Of a stretch of DNA of 64,000 nt, positions 56,776-64,000 are shown in pieces (the stretch's first letter is position 1; each line of letters starts with the position of its first letter). This DNA comes from Bradyrhizobium sp. JYMT SZCCT0180 (lineage in GTDB: Bacteria > Pseudomonadota > Alphaproteobacteria > Rhizobiales > Xanthobacteraceae), in assembly GCF_018130165.1 (NCBI RefSeq), contig NZ_JAFCLZ010000016.1, forward strand, positions 62,001 through 126,000. Direction: 5' to 3'. A program made the position numbers and the translations under genes. The notes under the pieces were generated by a model. It searched no databases. It saw only the letters and a program-made list of their open reading frames with translations, and was not told the origin of the DNA.

Positions 56776-58851
56776 ATGCGAATCGGTCGACTCTTTGCGG
56801 TATCAATGCTCTCGGTGACGATCCTGGCGGTCGTCCTTGGTGCGCAGGTTCTCGTTCCGCAGTATCGTACCTTCGCCGACAAGTCCGAAGCGATCAAGGC
56901 CGTGGAAGCCTACGGCGCGGTGCTGGCGGTTGGCCAGCAGGTCGCCGCGCATCGCGCGCCGTATGTCAGTCCGTTGTTTCAGGAGGGGCCCGCGACGCCG
57001 GCCCAGCGTGAGGCCATTGCGAAGGCCGCGCAGTTGGCGGACGCGGCGTTTGCCAATGCCCGTACGGCCGTCGGTACGCTGAGCGATAGCGCCACCATCA
57101 TTGCAGGCCTCAACCAGGCGGCGGCGAAGCTGAACGAGGTTCGCGCCGCGACGGACCGCGCGCTCGCGGCCCCCATGAGTGGGCGCGACGCCGCCGTGGT
57201 CAAAGGCTTTCTGCCCGGCATCGGGCAGGTCGTTGCGATCATCGAACCGGTCTTGAACCGGCTTGAAAATCAGGTGGCGAGCGCCGACGCGTCGCTGACG
57301 GCGCTGCTGAACGTCGCCCGCACGGCGCAGGACCTGCGGATCAGTGCCGGCGGCCGCGCCGCGACGATGTCGCTTGCGATCAGCACGCGCCGCCCGCTGA
57401 CCGCGGTCGAAATATCCATGATGGACCGTGGCCAGGGCCGCGTCGATCTCGATCGCGAACGGATCGAGGCCGGTGTGGATCAGATCGGCAGTCCGCCACG
57501 GCTCGCAAAGGCCATGAAGGACGCGGTCGATCTCTACTTTGGCAAGGCCGCGCCATGGCTCGAGAAGGAAATGCCGGCCGCGCGCGGCGACGGCAAGTAC
57601 GCCATCAATTCCGAAGAGCTCGCCGCCACGATCGTGCCCGCGGTGCAGAGTTTCTTTGTCGTGCGCGATGCCGCATTGGCTGAAGCCGCCGAACGCGCAG
57701 GTGCCGCGCGCGATGGGGCGCTGACGATGCTGGCGCTGGCGGGCCTTGCCGTTGTCGCACTGCTCGGCGTGCTCGCCGGCGTCACAATGATGCTGCGCCG
57801 CCGGGTGATTACGCCGCTCGCCAATCTGACCGACGTCGTCGGTGACCTCGCCGCCGGCCGCCATGACGTCACCATCCCGACGATCGAGCGCGCCGATGAG
57901 ATCGGCGCGATGGCAGGTTCATTGCAGGTCTTCAAGGAAGCCCTGATCGCCAAGAAGGCCGCCGATGAGGCGGCGGCGGTAGAGGCCGATGCCAAGATCC
58001 AGCGCGGCCAGCGCGTCGACACGATTACCCGCGACTTCGAATCGATGATCGGCGAGATCGTCGAGATCGTCTCGACGGCCTCGAGCGAGCTTGAAGTATC
58101 GGCCGGGACGCTGACATCGAACGCGGACCGTTCGGAGAAACTGGCCACCACGGTGGCGGCAGCCTCCGAAGAAGCCTCCACCAATGTGCAGTCGGTCGCC
58201 TCCGCCACCGAGGAAATGGCATCGTCGGTCAACGAGATCAGCCGTCAGGTGCAGGATTCGGCGCGGATCGCCTCCGAAGCGGTGGAGCAGGCACAGCGAA
58301 CCAACGATCGCGTCGGCGAGCTCGCGAAAGCGGCGGCCCGGATCGGCGATGTGGTGGAGCTGATCAACACCATCGCCGGCCAGACCAATCTGCTGGCGCT
58401 GAACGCCACCATCGAGGCGGCGCGGGCGGGCGAGGCGGGACGCGGTTTTGCCGTCGTGGCGTCGGAAGTGAAGGCGCTGGCCGAACAAACGGCCAAGGCG
58501 ACCGGTGAGATCAGCCAGCAGATCAACGGCATCCAGGCCGCAACGCAGGAATCGGTCGGCGCCATCAAGGAAATCGGCGATACCATCGGGCGGATGTCCG
58601 AAATTGCGTCGGCGATCGCAGCCGCGGTCGAGCAGCAGGGCGCGGCGACGCAGGAAATTGCCCGCAACGTGCAGCAGGCCGCGCACGGCACGCAGCAGGT
58701 CTCTTCCAACATCGCCGACGTCCAGCAGGGCGCCAGCGAGACCGGATCGGCTTCTTCCCAGGTGCTCGCCGCGGCAAAATCGCTGTCCGGCGAAAGCAGC
58801 CGCCTCAGGCGCGAGGTCGGCCAGTTCCTGAGTTCGGTCCGGGCGGCCTAA
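56776..58851 (+). CDS. Methyl-accepting chemotaxis protein
   Basis: The 691-residue chemoreceptor starts at ATG 56776. The first membrane helix is at about 7-28; a large helical periplasmic domain follows (30-313), then a second membrane helix (about 315-340, LALAGLAVVALLGVLAGVTM), a HAMP domain (to about 395), and the signalling domain with the hairpin tip sequence LINTIAGQTNLLALNATIEA, AARAGEAGRGFAVVASEVKA. No Cache fold is evident in the periplasmic part, which looks like a long helical bundle. It signals to CheA through CheW. No che genes are adjacent. Confidence 0.96.
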   Translation: MRIGRLFAVSMLSVTILAVVLGAQVLVPQYRTFADKSEAIKAVEAYGAVLAVGQQVAAHRAPYVSPLFQEGPATPAQREAIAKAAQLADAAFANARTAVGTLSDSATIIAGLNQAAAKLNEVRAATDRALAAPMSGRDAAVVKGFLPGIGQVVAIIEPVLNRLENQVASADASLTALLNVARTAQDLRISAGGRAATMSLAISTRRPLTAVEISMMDRGQGRVDLDRERIEAGVDQIGSPPRLAKAMKDAVDLYFGKAAPWLEKEMPAARGDGKYAINSEELAATIVPAVQSFFVVRDAALAEAAERAGAARDGALTMLALAGLAVVALLGVLAGVTMMLRRRVITPLANLTDVVGDLAAGRHDVTIPTIERADEIGAMAGSLQVFKEALIAKKAADEAAAVEADAKIQRGQRVDTITRDFESMIGEIVEIVSTASSELEVSAGTLTSNADRSEKLATTVAAASEEASTNVQSVASATEEMASSVNEISRQVQDSARIASEAVEQAQRTNDRVGELAKAAARIGDVVELINTIAGQTNLLALNATIEAARAGEAGRGFAVVASEVKALAEQTAKATGEISQQINGIQAATQESVGAIKEIGDTIGRMSEIASAIAAAVEQQGAATQEIARNVQQAAHGTQQVSSNIADVQQGASETGSASSQVLAAAKSLSGESSRLRREVGQFLSSVRAA

Positions 58852-58864
58852 AGACGGGACGGCC

Positions 58865-59479
58865 TCAGGACTTTTCGCCGAGCCGCGCGCCGCGGGCGAT
58901 GGCCGCGGCCGTCTCCAGGCCGACGTAACGGACCAGCGGATCGGCATGGCGGTGGACCAGCTGCCATTCCGAACCATGCTTGCGATAGACCTGGGTAACG
59001 CGGAGTGACCAGTCCTGACCGGGCAGGCCGCCGACCTCGCCATGCTGGCGCTCGATCATCACGAGAACCACCAGACCGTCGGACGCGTAGCTCTGCACGA
59101 GTTCGAGTTTCGCGTCGCCGTTTCTGAAGTATTTGGCGAGCTGCGCCAGGCGTTCGGGGCTGGCATCAAAGCCGCGGCTGGTCGGGCCGCCGAACGGCTG
59201 CATCAGCGTGAAGTCATCGGCGATGCGGATCATGCGAGACCATTCGTCCATGTCGCCGCGCATGAAGGCGACCGCTTGCGCCTCGGTGCGCTGGATCAGC
59301 TCCGCGACCGGGGGCCCCGCGCTGGCGGCTGAATTGGCTAGGCATCCCGACGGCCGGAACGACAGGGACGCCGTCAGTGCGGCCGTCATCGCCGCGCGTC
59401 TCGATAGGCCGGCGAGCGGGCAAGCAGAAGGTTTACCTTGGTCCAATGGCCGTCGTGTCCTGCACAAGAATCCGAACAT
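58865..59479 (-). CDS. SnoaL/NTF2-like protein with a Tat-type signal
   Basis: From ATG 59479 the product has 204 residues. The N terminus LSRRAAMTAALTASLSFRPS has a twin-arginine and a hydrophobic region, suggesting export. The mature domain is a SnoaL-like/DUF4440 cone: ELIQRTEAQAVAFMRGDMDE at the start, FTLMQPFGGPTSRGFDASPE, and the final strands WSLRVTQVYRKHGSEWQLVH, RHADPL. These proteins are often isomerases or binding proteins. Divergent from the LysR gene at 59579, which probably regulates it. Confidence 0.88.
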   Translation of the reverse strand: MFGFLCRTRRPLDQGKPSACPLAGLSRRAAMTAALTASLSFRPSGCLANSAASAGPPVAELIQRTEAQAVAFMRGDMDEWSRMIRIADDFTLMQPFGGPTSRGFDASPERLAQLAKYFRNGDAKLELVQSYASDGLVVLVMIERQHGEVGGLPGQDWSLRVTQVYRKHGSEWQLVHRHADPLVRYVGLETAAAIARGARLGEKS

Positions 59480-59533
59480 GTGAGCACTCCCGATTTGATT
59501 TCGGCCGGATCCATGACGTCCGGCGGGGTGCAT

Positions 59534-59551
59534 TTGCCACTTCATTGGCAA
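59534..59551. promoter_or_regulatory. Candidate LysR binding site
   Basis: TTGCCACTTCATTGGCAA is a dyad with perfect 6-base arms (TTGCCA/TGGCAA) in the 99-base gap between the divergent SnoaL-like and LysR genes. LysR proteins commonly bind such interrupted dyads near divergent targets. Regulation is inference. Confidence 0.45.
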
Positions 59552-59578
59552 TGAATAAAATGATATGATTTCACCAAT

Positions 59579-60550
59579 ATGCTGAACAAAATTGATCTCT
59601 CCAGGGCCGACCTGAACCTGCTGGTGCTGTTCGAAATCCTGATGGAGGAGCGCCACGCCGGGCGATCCGCCGAGCGGCTGAACCTTTCGCCATCGGCGGT
59701 CAGCCATGGCCTCGGACGCCTGCGCAAACTGCTTGATGATCCCCTGTTTCTCAGGACGCCCAAGGGCGTGGTGCCGACCGCGCGGGCCAGCGAACTCGCG
59801 GCGCCCGTTTCCGAAATCCTGACCCGCATCCGGGGCGTGGTGTCGAGCAGCGCGCCGTTCGATCCGGCGCGATCGACGCGCCGCTTCGTCATCGGCGCGC
59901 CGGACGGAACGTCGGCGGTGTTCCTGCCGCCATTGCTCGAAGCGTTACGGAAGACCGCGCCGGGAATCGACATCGGGATCCGCCAGATTCTGCCGACGCA
60001 CGGCCAGCCCACGCCCGACCTTGCCTGGAAGGAAGCGCTGGCCGATCTCGAAGCGCGCGACATGGATATCGCCGTGATCCCGTTCGACGATGTGCCGGTG
60101 CGCTTCCACAAGCAAACGCTCTATCAGGAAGAGTTTGTCATCGCCGCGCGCGCGGGCCACCCGTTTCAGAAAGCACCGCGCTTGCGGAACTACTGCGAGA
60201 TGCAGCATCTCGTCGTCTCGCATACCGGGGATGCCTATGGCTTCGTCGATGTCGAACTCGCCCGGCAAGGATTGTCGCGCCGCGTCGCATTGACGGTGCC
60301 GAACTTCACCTTTGCCCTCGGCGTGCTGGCTGAAACCGATCTGGTCTCGGCGTTGCCGCGACGGTTCGTCGAGATGCACGGTCCACGCTTTGGAATTGTC
60401 GCCGTCAAGGCGCCGATCGCGCTGCCGCGCTTCGCCATCAATGCGGTTCTCCCAAAGGTTGCAATGATGGATGCCGGCGTTGCCTGGCTTGTCGCGGCGC
60501 TCGACCAGATCAAGACGACCCGTATACGCAAGCCGAAGCACTCCATTTGA
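59579..60550 (+). CDS. LysR family transcriptional regulator
   Basis: The 323-residue protein has the N-terminal winged HTH (DLNLLVLFEILMEERHAGRS, AERLNLSPSAVSHGLGRLRK, LLDDPLFLRTPKGVVPTARA) at about 8-68, with the NodD-like ordering, followed by a LysR substrate-binding domain (RRFVIGAPDGTSAVFLPPLL, ALGVLAETDLVSALPRRFVE). The inducer is unknown. It is divergent from the SnoaL-like gene with a dyad between, the standard arrangement for regulator and target. Confidence 0.95.
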   Translation: MLNKIDLSRADLNLLVLFEILMEERHAGRSAERLNLSPSAVSHGLGRLRKLLDDPLFLRTPKGVVPTARASELAAPVSEILTRIRGVVSSSAPFDPARSTRRFVIGAPDGTSAVFLPPLLEALRKTAPGIDIGIRQILPTHGQPTPDLAWKEALADLEARDMDIAVIPFDDVPVRFHKQTLYQEEFVIAARAGHPFQKAPRLRNYCEMQHLVVSHTGDAYGFVDVELARQGLSRRVALTVPNFTFALGVLAETDLVSALPRRFVEMHGPRFGIVAVKAPIALPRFAINAVLPKVAMMDAGVAWLVAALDQIKTTRIRKPKHSI

Positions 60551-60720
60551 GCGATCGGGCGCGAAAACACGCCCTCATACCTGGCTGCCCTGCGCGAGAC
60601 GGTAACGCCGGCCGGGTACTCAGGTGTTCCAGGTCGACCACAAAGCTCAACAATATCAATACAACCGAGTCCCCGGTTCCACCCAGTGCATGCTTAAAAG
60701 TTCGCTAACAAGTCCCGGCT

Positions 60721-62448
60721 ATGTTGAAGCGGTTATTTTCCGTCTCAGGCCCAGGATTTGACCCGATGTTCTTTTCCCGCATCAGCTTCAAGCTTGCCGT
60801 CATGATTGGTCTCAGTCTCGCCGGCATGATCGTGATGGCCCCGATCGCGCTCTACACCATGCGCGGGCAGATGATGACGGACCGTCAGGTCAAGACGCAG
60901 CAGATGATCGATATCGGCTACGGAATCCTGACCCACTACCAGAAGCTGGAAGCCGACGGAAAGCTGCCGCAGGCAGACGCTCAAAAGGCCGCGATCCAGG
61001 AACTCAAGAGCCTGCGCTACGACAAGGTCGAGTATTTCTGGATCAACGACATGTCGCCGAAGATGATCATGCATCCGATCAGGCCCGAGCTTGACGGCAA
61101 GGAACTCGGCGAGATGAAGGATCCGAACGGCAACCGGCTGTTCATCGGATTCGTCGACGTCGTGAAGTCGAAGGGCGCCGGCTTCTACAGCTATCTCTGG
61201 CCAAAACCCGGCTTCGACCAACCGGTGCCGAAGATTTCCTATGTGAAAGGCTTCACGCCGTGGGGCTGGATCATCGGCACCGGCATCTATCTCGACGACG
61301 TCGATGCGGTGTTCAAGCAGACCGCCCAGATGTTCGCGCTGGTCTGTCTGGCCGTGTTCGCGCTGGTGCTGATCAGCTCGTTCTTCATTGGCCGCAGCGT
61401 GACGCGGCCGCTGACGACCATCACCAACCTGACCGACCGGCTGGCGTCCGGCGATACCGCTTTCGAGGTCCCCTATACGCAGCGCAAGGATGAGGTCGGC
61501 GCGCTCGCCAAATCGCTGCGCGTCTTCAAGGACAATGCCGAGGCGGTGGCCAAGATGCACGCCGAGCAGGCGCAGCTGAAGACCGAGGCCGATGCCGAGA
61601 AGCGCAAATCGATGATGGATCTCGCCAGCAAGTTCGAAGCCAGCGTTCAGGCCGTCGTCGGTGACGTCATCAGGGACGCCAGCGAAATGCAGGGCACCGC
61701 GCAAGGGATGTCCCATACCGCGAGCCAGGCGAGCGACCGCTCCAAGGCGGTGGCGATGGCTTCCCAGGAGGCGTCGTCGAACGTGCAGACGGTGGCGTCG
61801 GCCGCTGAAGAACTGTCGGCTTCGATATCCGAAATCACCCAGCGCGTCGGACACGCCGCCCAGATCGCCGACAAGGCCGCCGCCGACGGCCAGCGCACCA
61901 ACGAGACCGTCCAGGGCCTCGCGATTGCCGCTCACAAAATCGGCGAAGTGATCGGCCTGATCAACGACATCGCCTCGCAGACCAATCTGCTGGCGCTCAA
62001 CGCCACCATCGAGGCGGCCCGCGCCGGTGAAGCCGGCAAGGGCTTTGCGGTGGTCGCCAGCGAGGTCAAGTCGCTCGCCAGCCAGACCGCCAAGGCGACC
62101 GAAGAGATCAGCGCGCAGATCAACGCCATTCAGGCCGAGACCCAACAGGTGGTCGAAAACATCCAGAGCATTCGCTCGACGATCATGGAAGTGAACGAGA
62201 TTTCGTCCTCGATTGCGGCCGCCGTCGAACAGCAGGGCGCTGCGACGCAGGAAATCGCTTCGAGCGTCCAGAAGGCCGCGGCCGGCACCAACCAGGTCTC
62301 GCAGAACATCACCGACGTCACCACGGCGACGACGGAAACCGGCGAGAAGGCGCAGATGGTGCTGCAGTCCGGCGACCGGCTCGGCCGCAAGCTGAAGGCG
62401 CTGCAGGACGAAGTGTCGAGCTTCCTTGCCGGCGTAAGAGCGGCGTAG
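60721..62448 (+). CDS. Methyl-accepting chemotaxis protein with a single-Cache sensor domain
   Basis: The 575-residue receptor has a first membrane helix at about 24-46 (FKLAVMIGLSLAGMIVMAPI), a periplasmic sCache_2 domain (about 50-195) with YFWINDMSPKMIMHPIRPEL and WGWIIGTGIYLDDV, a second membrane helix (about 203-225), HAMP, and the signalling domain with INDIASQTNLLALNATIEAA, RAGEAGKGFAVVASEVKSLA. sCache domains bind small organic acids. The ATG 60721 start has no clear ribosome site; ATG 60766 is an alternative. Its ligand is unknown. Confidence 0.96.
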   Translation: MLKRLFSVSGPGFDPMFFSRISFKLAVMIGLSLAGMIVMAPIALYTMRGQMMTDRQVKTQQMIDIGYGILTHYQKLEADGKLPQADAQKAAIQELKSLRYDKVEYFWINDMSPKMIMHPIRPELDGKELGEMKDPNGNRLFIGFVDVVKSKGAGFYSYLWPKPGFDQPVPKISYVKGFTPWGWIIGTGIYLDDVDAVFKQTAQMFALVCLAVFALVLISSFFIGRSVTRPLTTITNLTDRLASGDTAFEVPYTQRKDEVGALAKSLRVFKDNAEAVAKMHAEQAQLKTEADAEKRKSMMDLASKFEASVQAVVGDVIRDASEMQGTAQGMSHTASQASDRSKAVAMASQEASSNVQTVASAAEELSASISEITQRVGHAAQIADKAAADGQRTNETVQGLAIAAHKIGEVIGLINDIASQTNLLALNATIEAARAGEAGKGFAVVASEVKSLASQTAKATEEISAQINAIQAETQQVVENIQSIRSTIMEVNEISSSIAAAVEQQGAATQEIASSVQKAAAGTNQVSQNITDVTTATTETGEKAQMVLQSGDRLGRKLKALQDEVSSFLAGVRAA

Positions 62449-62555
62449 GGTATGATCGGTTCTGTTTGAAGCAGACCGCAGCTCTGGTTCAGGCTCAAGG
62501 CGCACGCGTACATGCGCCCAAGCGGCATCTTGCCTAACGGTCGCTCGATTGATCT

Positions 62556-63839
62556 CTATTTTTCGAAAGCGCCGTAGACGATATTTTTCAGAGCGATGCG
62601 AAGCCTTCCGCGGTGCACGACCGTCTGCGTCATGAAGACGACGAACATGTTCTCCTTCGGATCGACCCAGAAGGTCGTACCGCCGGCGCCTGACCAGTTC
62701 ATCTCGCCGACCGATCCCTCGATCGGACTGATGCCGGCGTCGGTGCGAACGGCAAAACCCAATCCAAATCCAAAGCCGGGCCCCGGCGAATAGACGGGTC
62801 CCGGGGTCACGCCTGATCCCGGCCCGATATGGTTCGAGCCCATATAGGCAATGGTCTTCGGACTGAGGTATCGCTTGCCGTCGAGCGCGCCGCCATTGGC
62901 CAGCATCGCTGCGAAGCGCGAATAATCGCCGATGGTTGACACCAGGCCGCCACCGCCGGACTCATATTTTCGCACGACGCGCGGGTCGCCCATGTCAGCA
63001 CCGGGACCGATCTTGCGGTCGCTCGGAAACGGTTCTGCCACCAGCGATTGTTTAGCCGCGTCGGTGACAAAAAAGCTCGTATTGGTCATGCCGAGCGGAT
63101 CGAACAGGCGCTCCTTCATGAACTGAAGGAGCGATTTTCCGGAGACCACCTCAATGACGCGGCCGAGGATATCGGTCGACTGGCTGTATTCCCATGTCGT
63201 GCCGGGCTGATAGACCAGCGGCAGTTTGGCCAGCCGTTCGGCAAACAGGGCGTTGTCAGGATCGCCCTCGGACAGGTTTGCCTCGCGATAGAGCTTCTTG
63301 ACGGCGCCATCGCCGAAGACCCCGTAGGTCAGGCCAGAGGTGTGGCGCATCAAATCCTGAATCGTCATCGGTCGCCTGGGAGCGACCAGATCGAGTCCGA
63401 TCTTGCCGTCCTCGCCCTTCTTCTCGACGCCAACCTTCACGTCAGCGAAAGCCGGGATGTATTTGGACACGGGCTCGTCGAGCTGCAGCTTGCCTTCCTC
63501 GACCAGCATCATCGCCGCCACCGTCGTGATCGGCTTCGTCATCGAATAGATGCGGAAAATGGTGTCAGGCGTCATCGGCGCCTTGGTGCCGGGATCGCGC
63601 ACGCCAAAACTGTTGAAATAGGCGGTCTTGCCGTTGCGCTGGATCATCATGATCGCGCCCGGAATCTTCTCCGTGGCAATTTCGTTCTTGAGATAGGCAT
63701 CGATGCGCGCGAGCCCTGCGCTCGAAAAACCGGTCTCCTCAGGTTTGGCGGTGATGGGGCCTTCGGCGAATGCGCCGGAGATGGATGCGAGCAACAATGC
63801 GGCGACGGCAACGCCGCGCAAGCGGATGGATGCGAGCAT
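62556..63839 (-). CDS. Serine hydrolase, beta-lactamase/PBP4-type fold, exported
   Basis: The 427-residue protein starts at ATG 63839, with GGGAGGA upstream. A signal peptide ends near AFAEGP. It has the class C beta-lactamase-like catalytic elements: S-x-x-K as SMTK (S99-K102), the Tyr motif in TTWEYSQSTDILGRV, and a C-terminal G-A-G-G region (NWSGAGGTTFWVDPKENMF) in place of the K-T-G box. Esterase or D-aminopeptidase-type activity is more likely than antibiotic hydrolysis. Monocistronic. Confidence 0.93.
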   Translation of the reverse strand: MLASIRLRGVAVAALLLASISGAFAEGPITAKPEETGFSSAGLARIDAYLKNEIATEKIPGAIMMIQRNGKTAYFNSFGVRDPGTKAPMTPDTIFRIYSMTKPITTVAAMMLVEEGKLQLDEPVSKYIPAFADVKVGVEKKGEDGKIGLDLVAPRRPMTIQDLMRHTSGLTYGVFGDGAVKKLYREANLSEGDPDNALFAERLAKLPLVYQPGTTWEYSQSTDILGRVIEVVSGKSLLQFMKERLFDPLGMTNTSFFVTDAAKQSLVAEPFPSDRKIGPGADMGDPRVVRKYESGGGGLVSTIGDYSRFAAMLANGGALDGKRYLSPKTIAYMGSNHIGPGSGVTPGPVYSPGPGFGFGLGFAVRTDAGISPIEGSVGEMNWSGAGGTTFWVDPKENMFVVFMTQTVVHRGRLRIALKNIVYGAFEK

Positions 63840-63952
63840 TTCTATCCTCCCTGGTCGGATCTTGACGTCCGAACGACCCGGCCGCACCTGACGGTGGCCC
63901 GATCAGGCCGGATAGTTGCCTAGCTCGATGGCGCTGACAAGGCCCGCTGTGT

Positions 63953-64000
63953 CTATGCGCCTGCTGCCAGCAGCGTCTTGAAATCGGCGCGGGCGCGTTG
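63953..64000 (-). CDS. 3' end of a gene cut by the window edge
   Basis: On the minus strand, the last sixteen codons read QRARADFKTLLAAGA and stop with TAG at 63953-63955. The tail is compatible with a real C terminus but cannot be named. Confidence 0.4.
   Translation of the reverse strand, partial: QRARADFKTLLAAGA

Noticed and set aside
60745..62505. 586-codon minus-strand frame
   Set aside because: Antisense to the second chemoreceptor; composition typical of antisense high-GC frames.

Overview
The window is high-GC chromosomal DNA of an alphaproteobacterium, most likely Bradyrhizobium or a close relative in the Nitrobacteraceae. The grounds are gene content (cobS/cobT, bolA beside a J-domain gene, a CarD protein with a Lys/Ala-rich tail, phasin, many orphan solute-binding proteins and acyl-CoA genes) and many short palindromic intergenic repeats of the kind seen in that group. 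This is inferred from sequence reading only; no database search was possible.

Layout. 0-6.9 kb: CNNM/CBS membrane transporter-like protein, secreted unknown, small P-loop kinase, BolA, J-domain protein, a divergent pair of citrate synthase-type genes (one fused to an HTH domain) and a DedA protein. 7.2-10.5 kb: cobS, a GNAT acetyltransferase and cobT in one tight unit, followed by a Tat-exported phytase-like esterase. 11.6-16.3 kb: a Bug/TctC binding protein, an Old Yellow Enzyme, a luciferase-like monooxygenase and a DUF2336 protein. 16.3-19.0 kb: a repeat-rich stretch in which a small GIY-YIG nuclease sits symmetrically between two inverted copies of a palindromic repeat, then a DUF2235 hydrolase. 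19.15-22.85 kb: a lone, AT-richer 1232-residue SNF2-type helicase whose C-terminal third is an array of eighteen 15-residue units; this is the best candidate for something undescribed. 23-31 kb: rpmB, DUF3108 protein, Suv3-type helicase with a huge low-complexity tail, S4 protein, fdxA, CarD. 31-34.9 kb: host-attachment protein, small unknowns, M48 lipoprotein protease, thermonuclease-like protein. 35.2-44.8 kb: an acyl-CoA catabolic neighbourhood (ABC binding protein, two crotonase-fold proteins, VOC protein, NDP-forming acyl-CoA synthetase, two acyl-CoA dehydrogenases, SDR). 44.9-48.3 kb: small membrane and secreted proteins and a PanE-like reductase. 48.8-50.9 kb: a RraA-cupin-TctC operon. 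51-53.3 kb: animal-type haem peroxidase and tRNA-Arg(CCT). 53.3-56.6 kb: amino-acid binding protein and several small genes including a 36-residue membrane peptide and a phasin. 56.8-63.8 kb: two chemoreceptors, a LysR regulator divergent from a SnoaL-like protein, and a beta-lactamase-fold hydrolase.

How parts work together. CobS and CobT form the AAA+/VWA part of the cobalt chelatase, whose CobN subunit is not in the window. The 35-45 kb genes together could activate, dehydrogenate and hydrate an acyl-CoA, with the substrate imported by the binding protein at 35.2 kb. The three solute-binding proteins of the Bug and amino-acid types lack membrane partners here and must share transporters encoded elsewhere. 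Long palindromic repeats (at least eight copies of one family plus several other families) fill most gaps between genes and create spurious reading frames.
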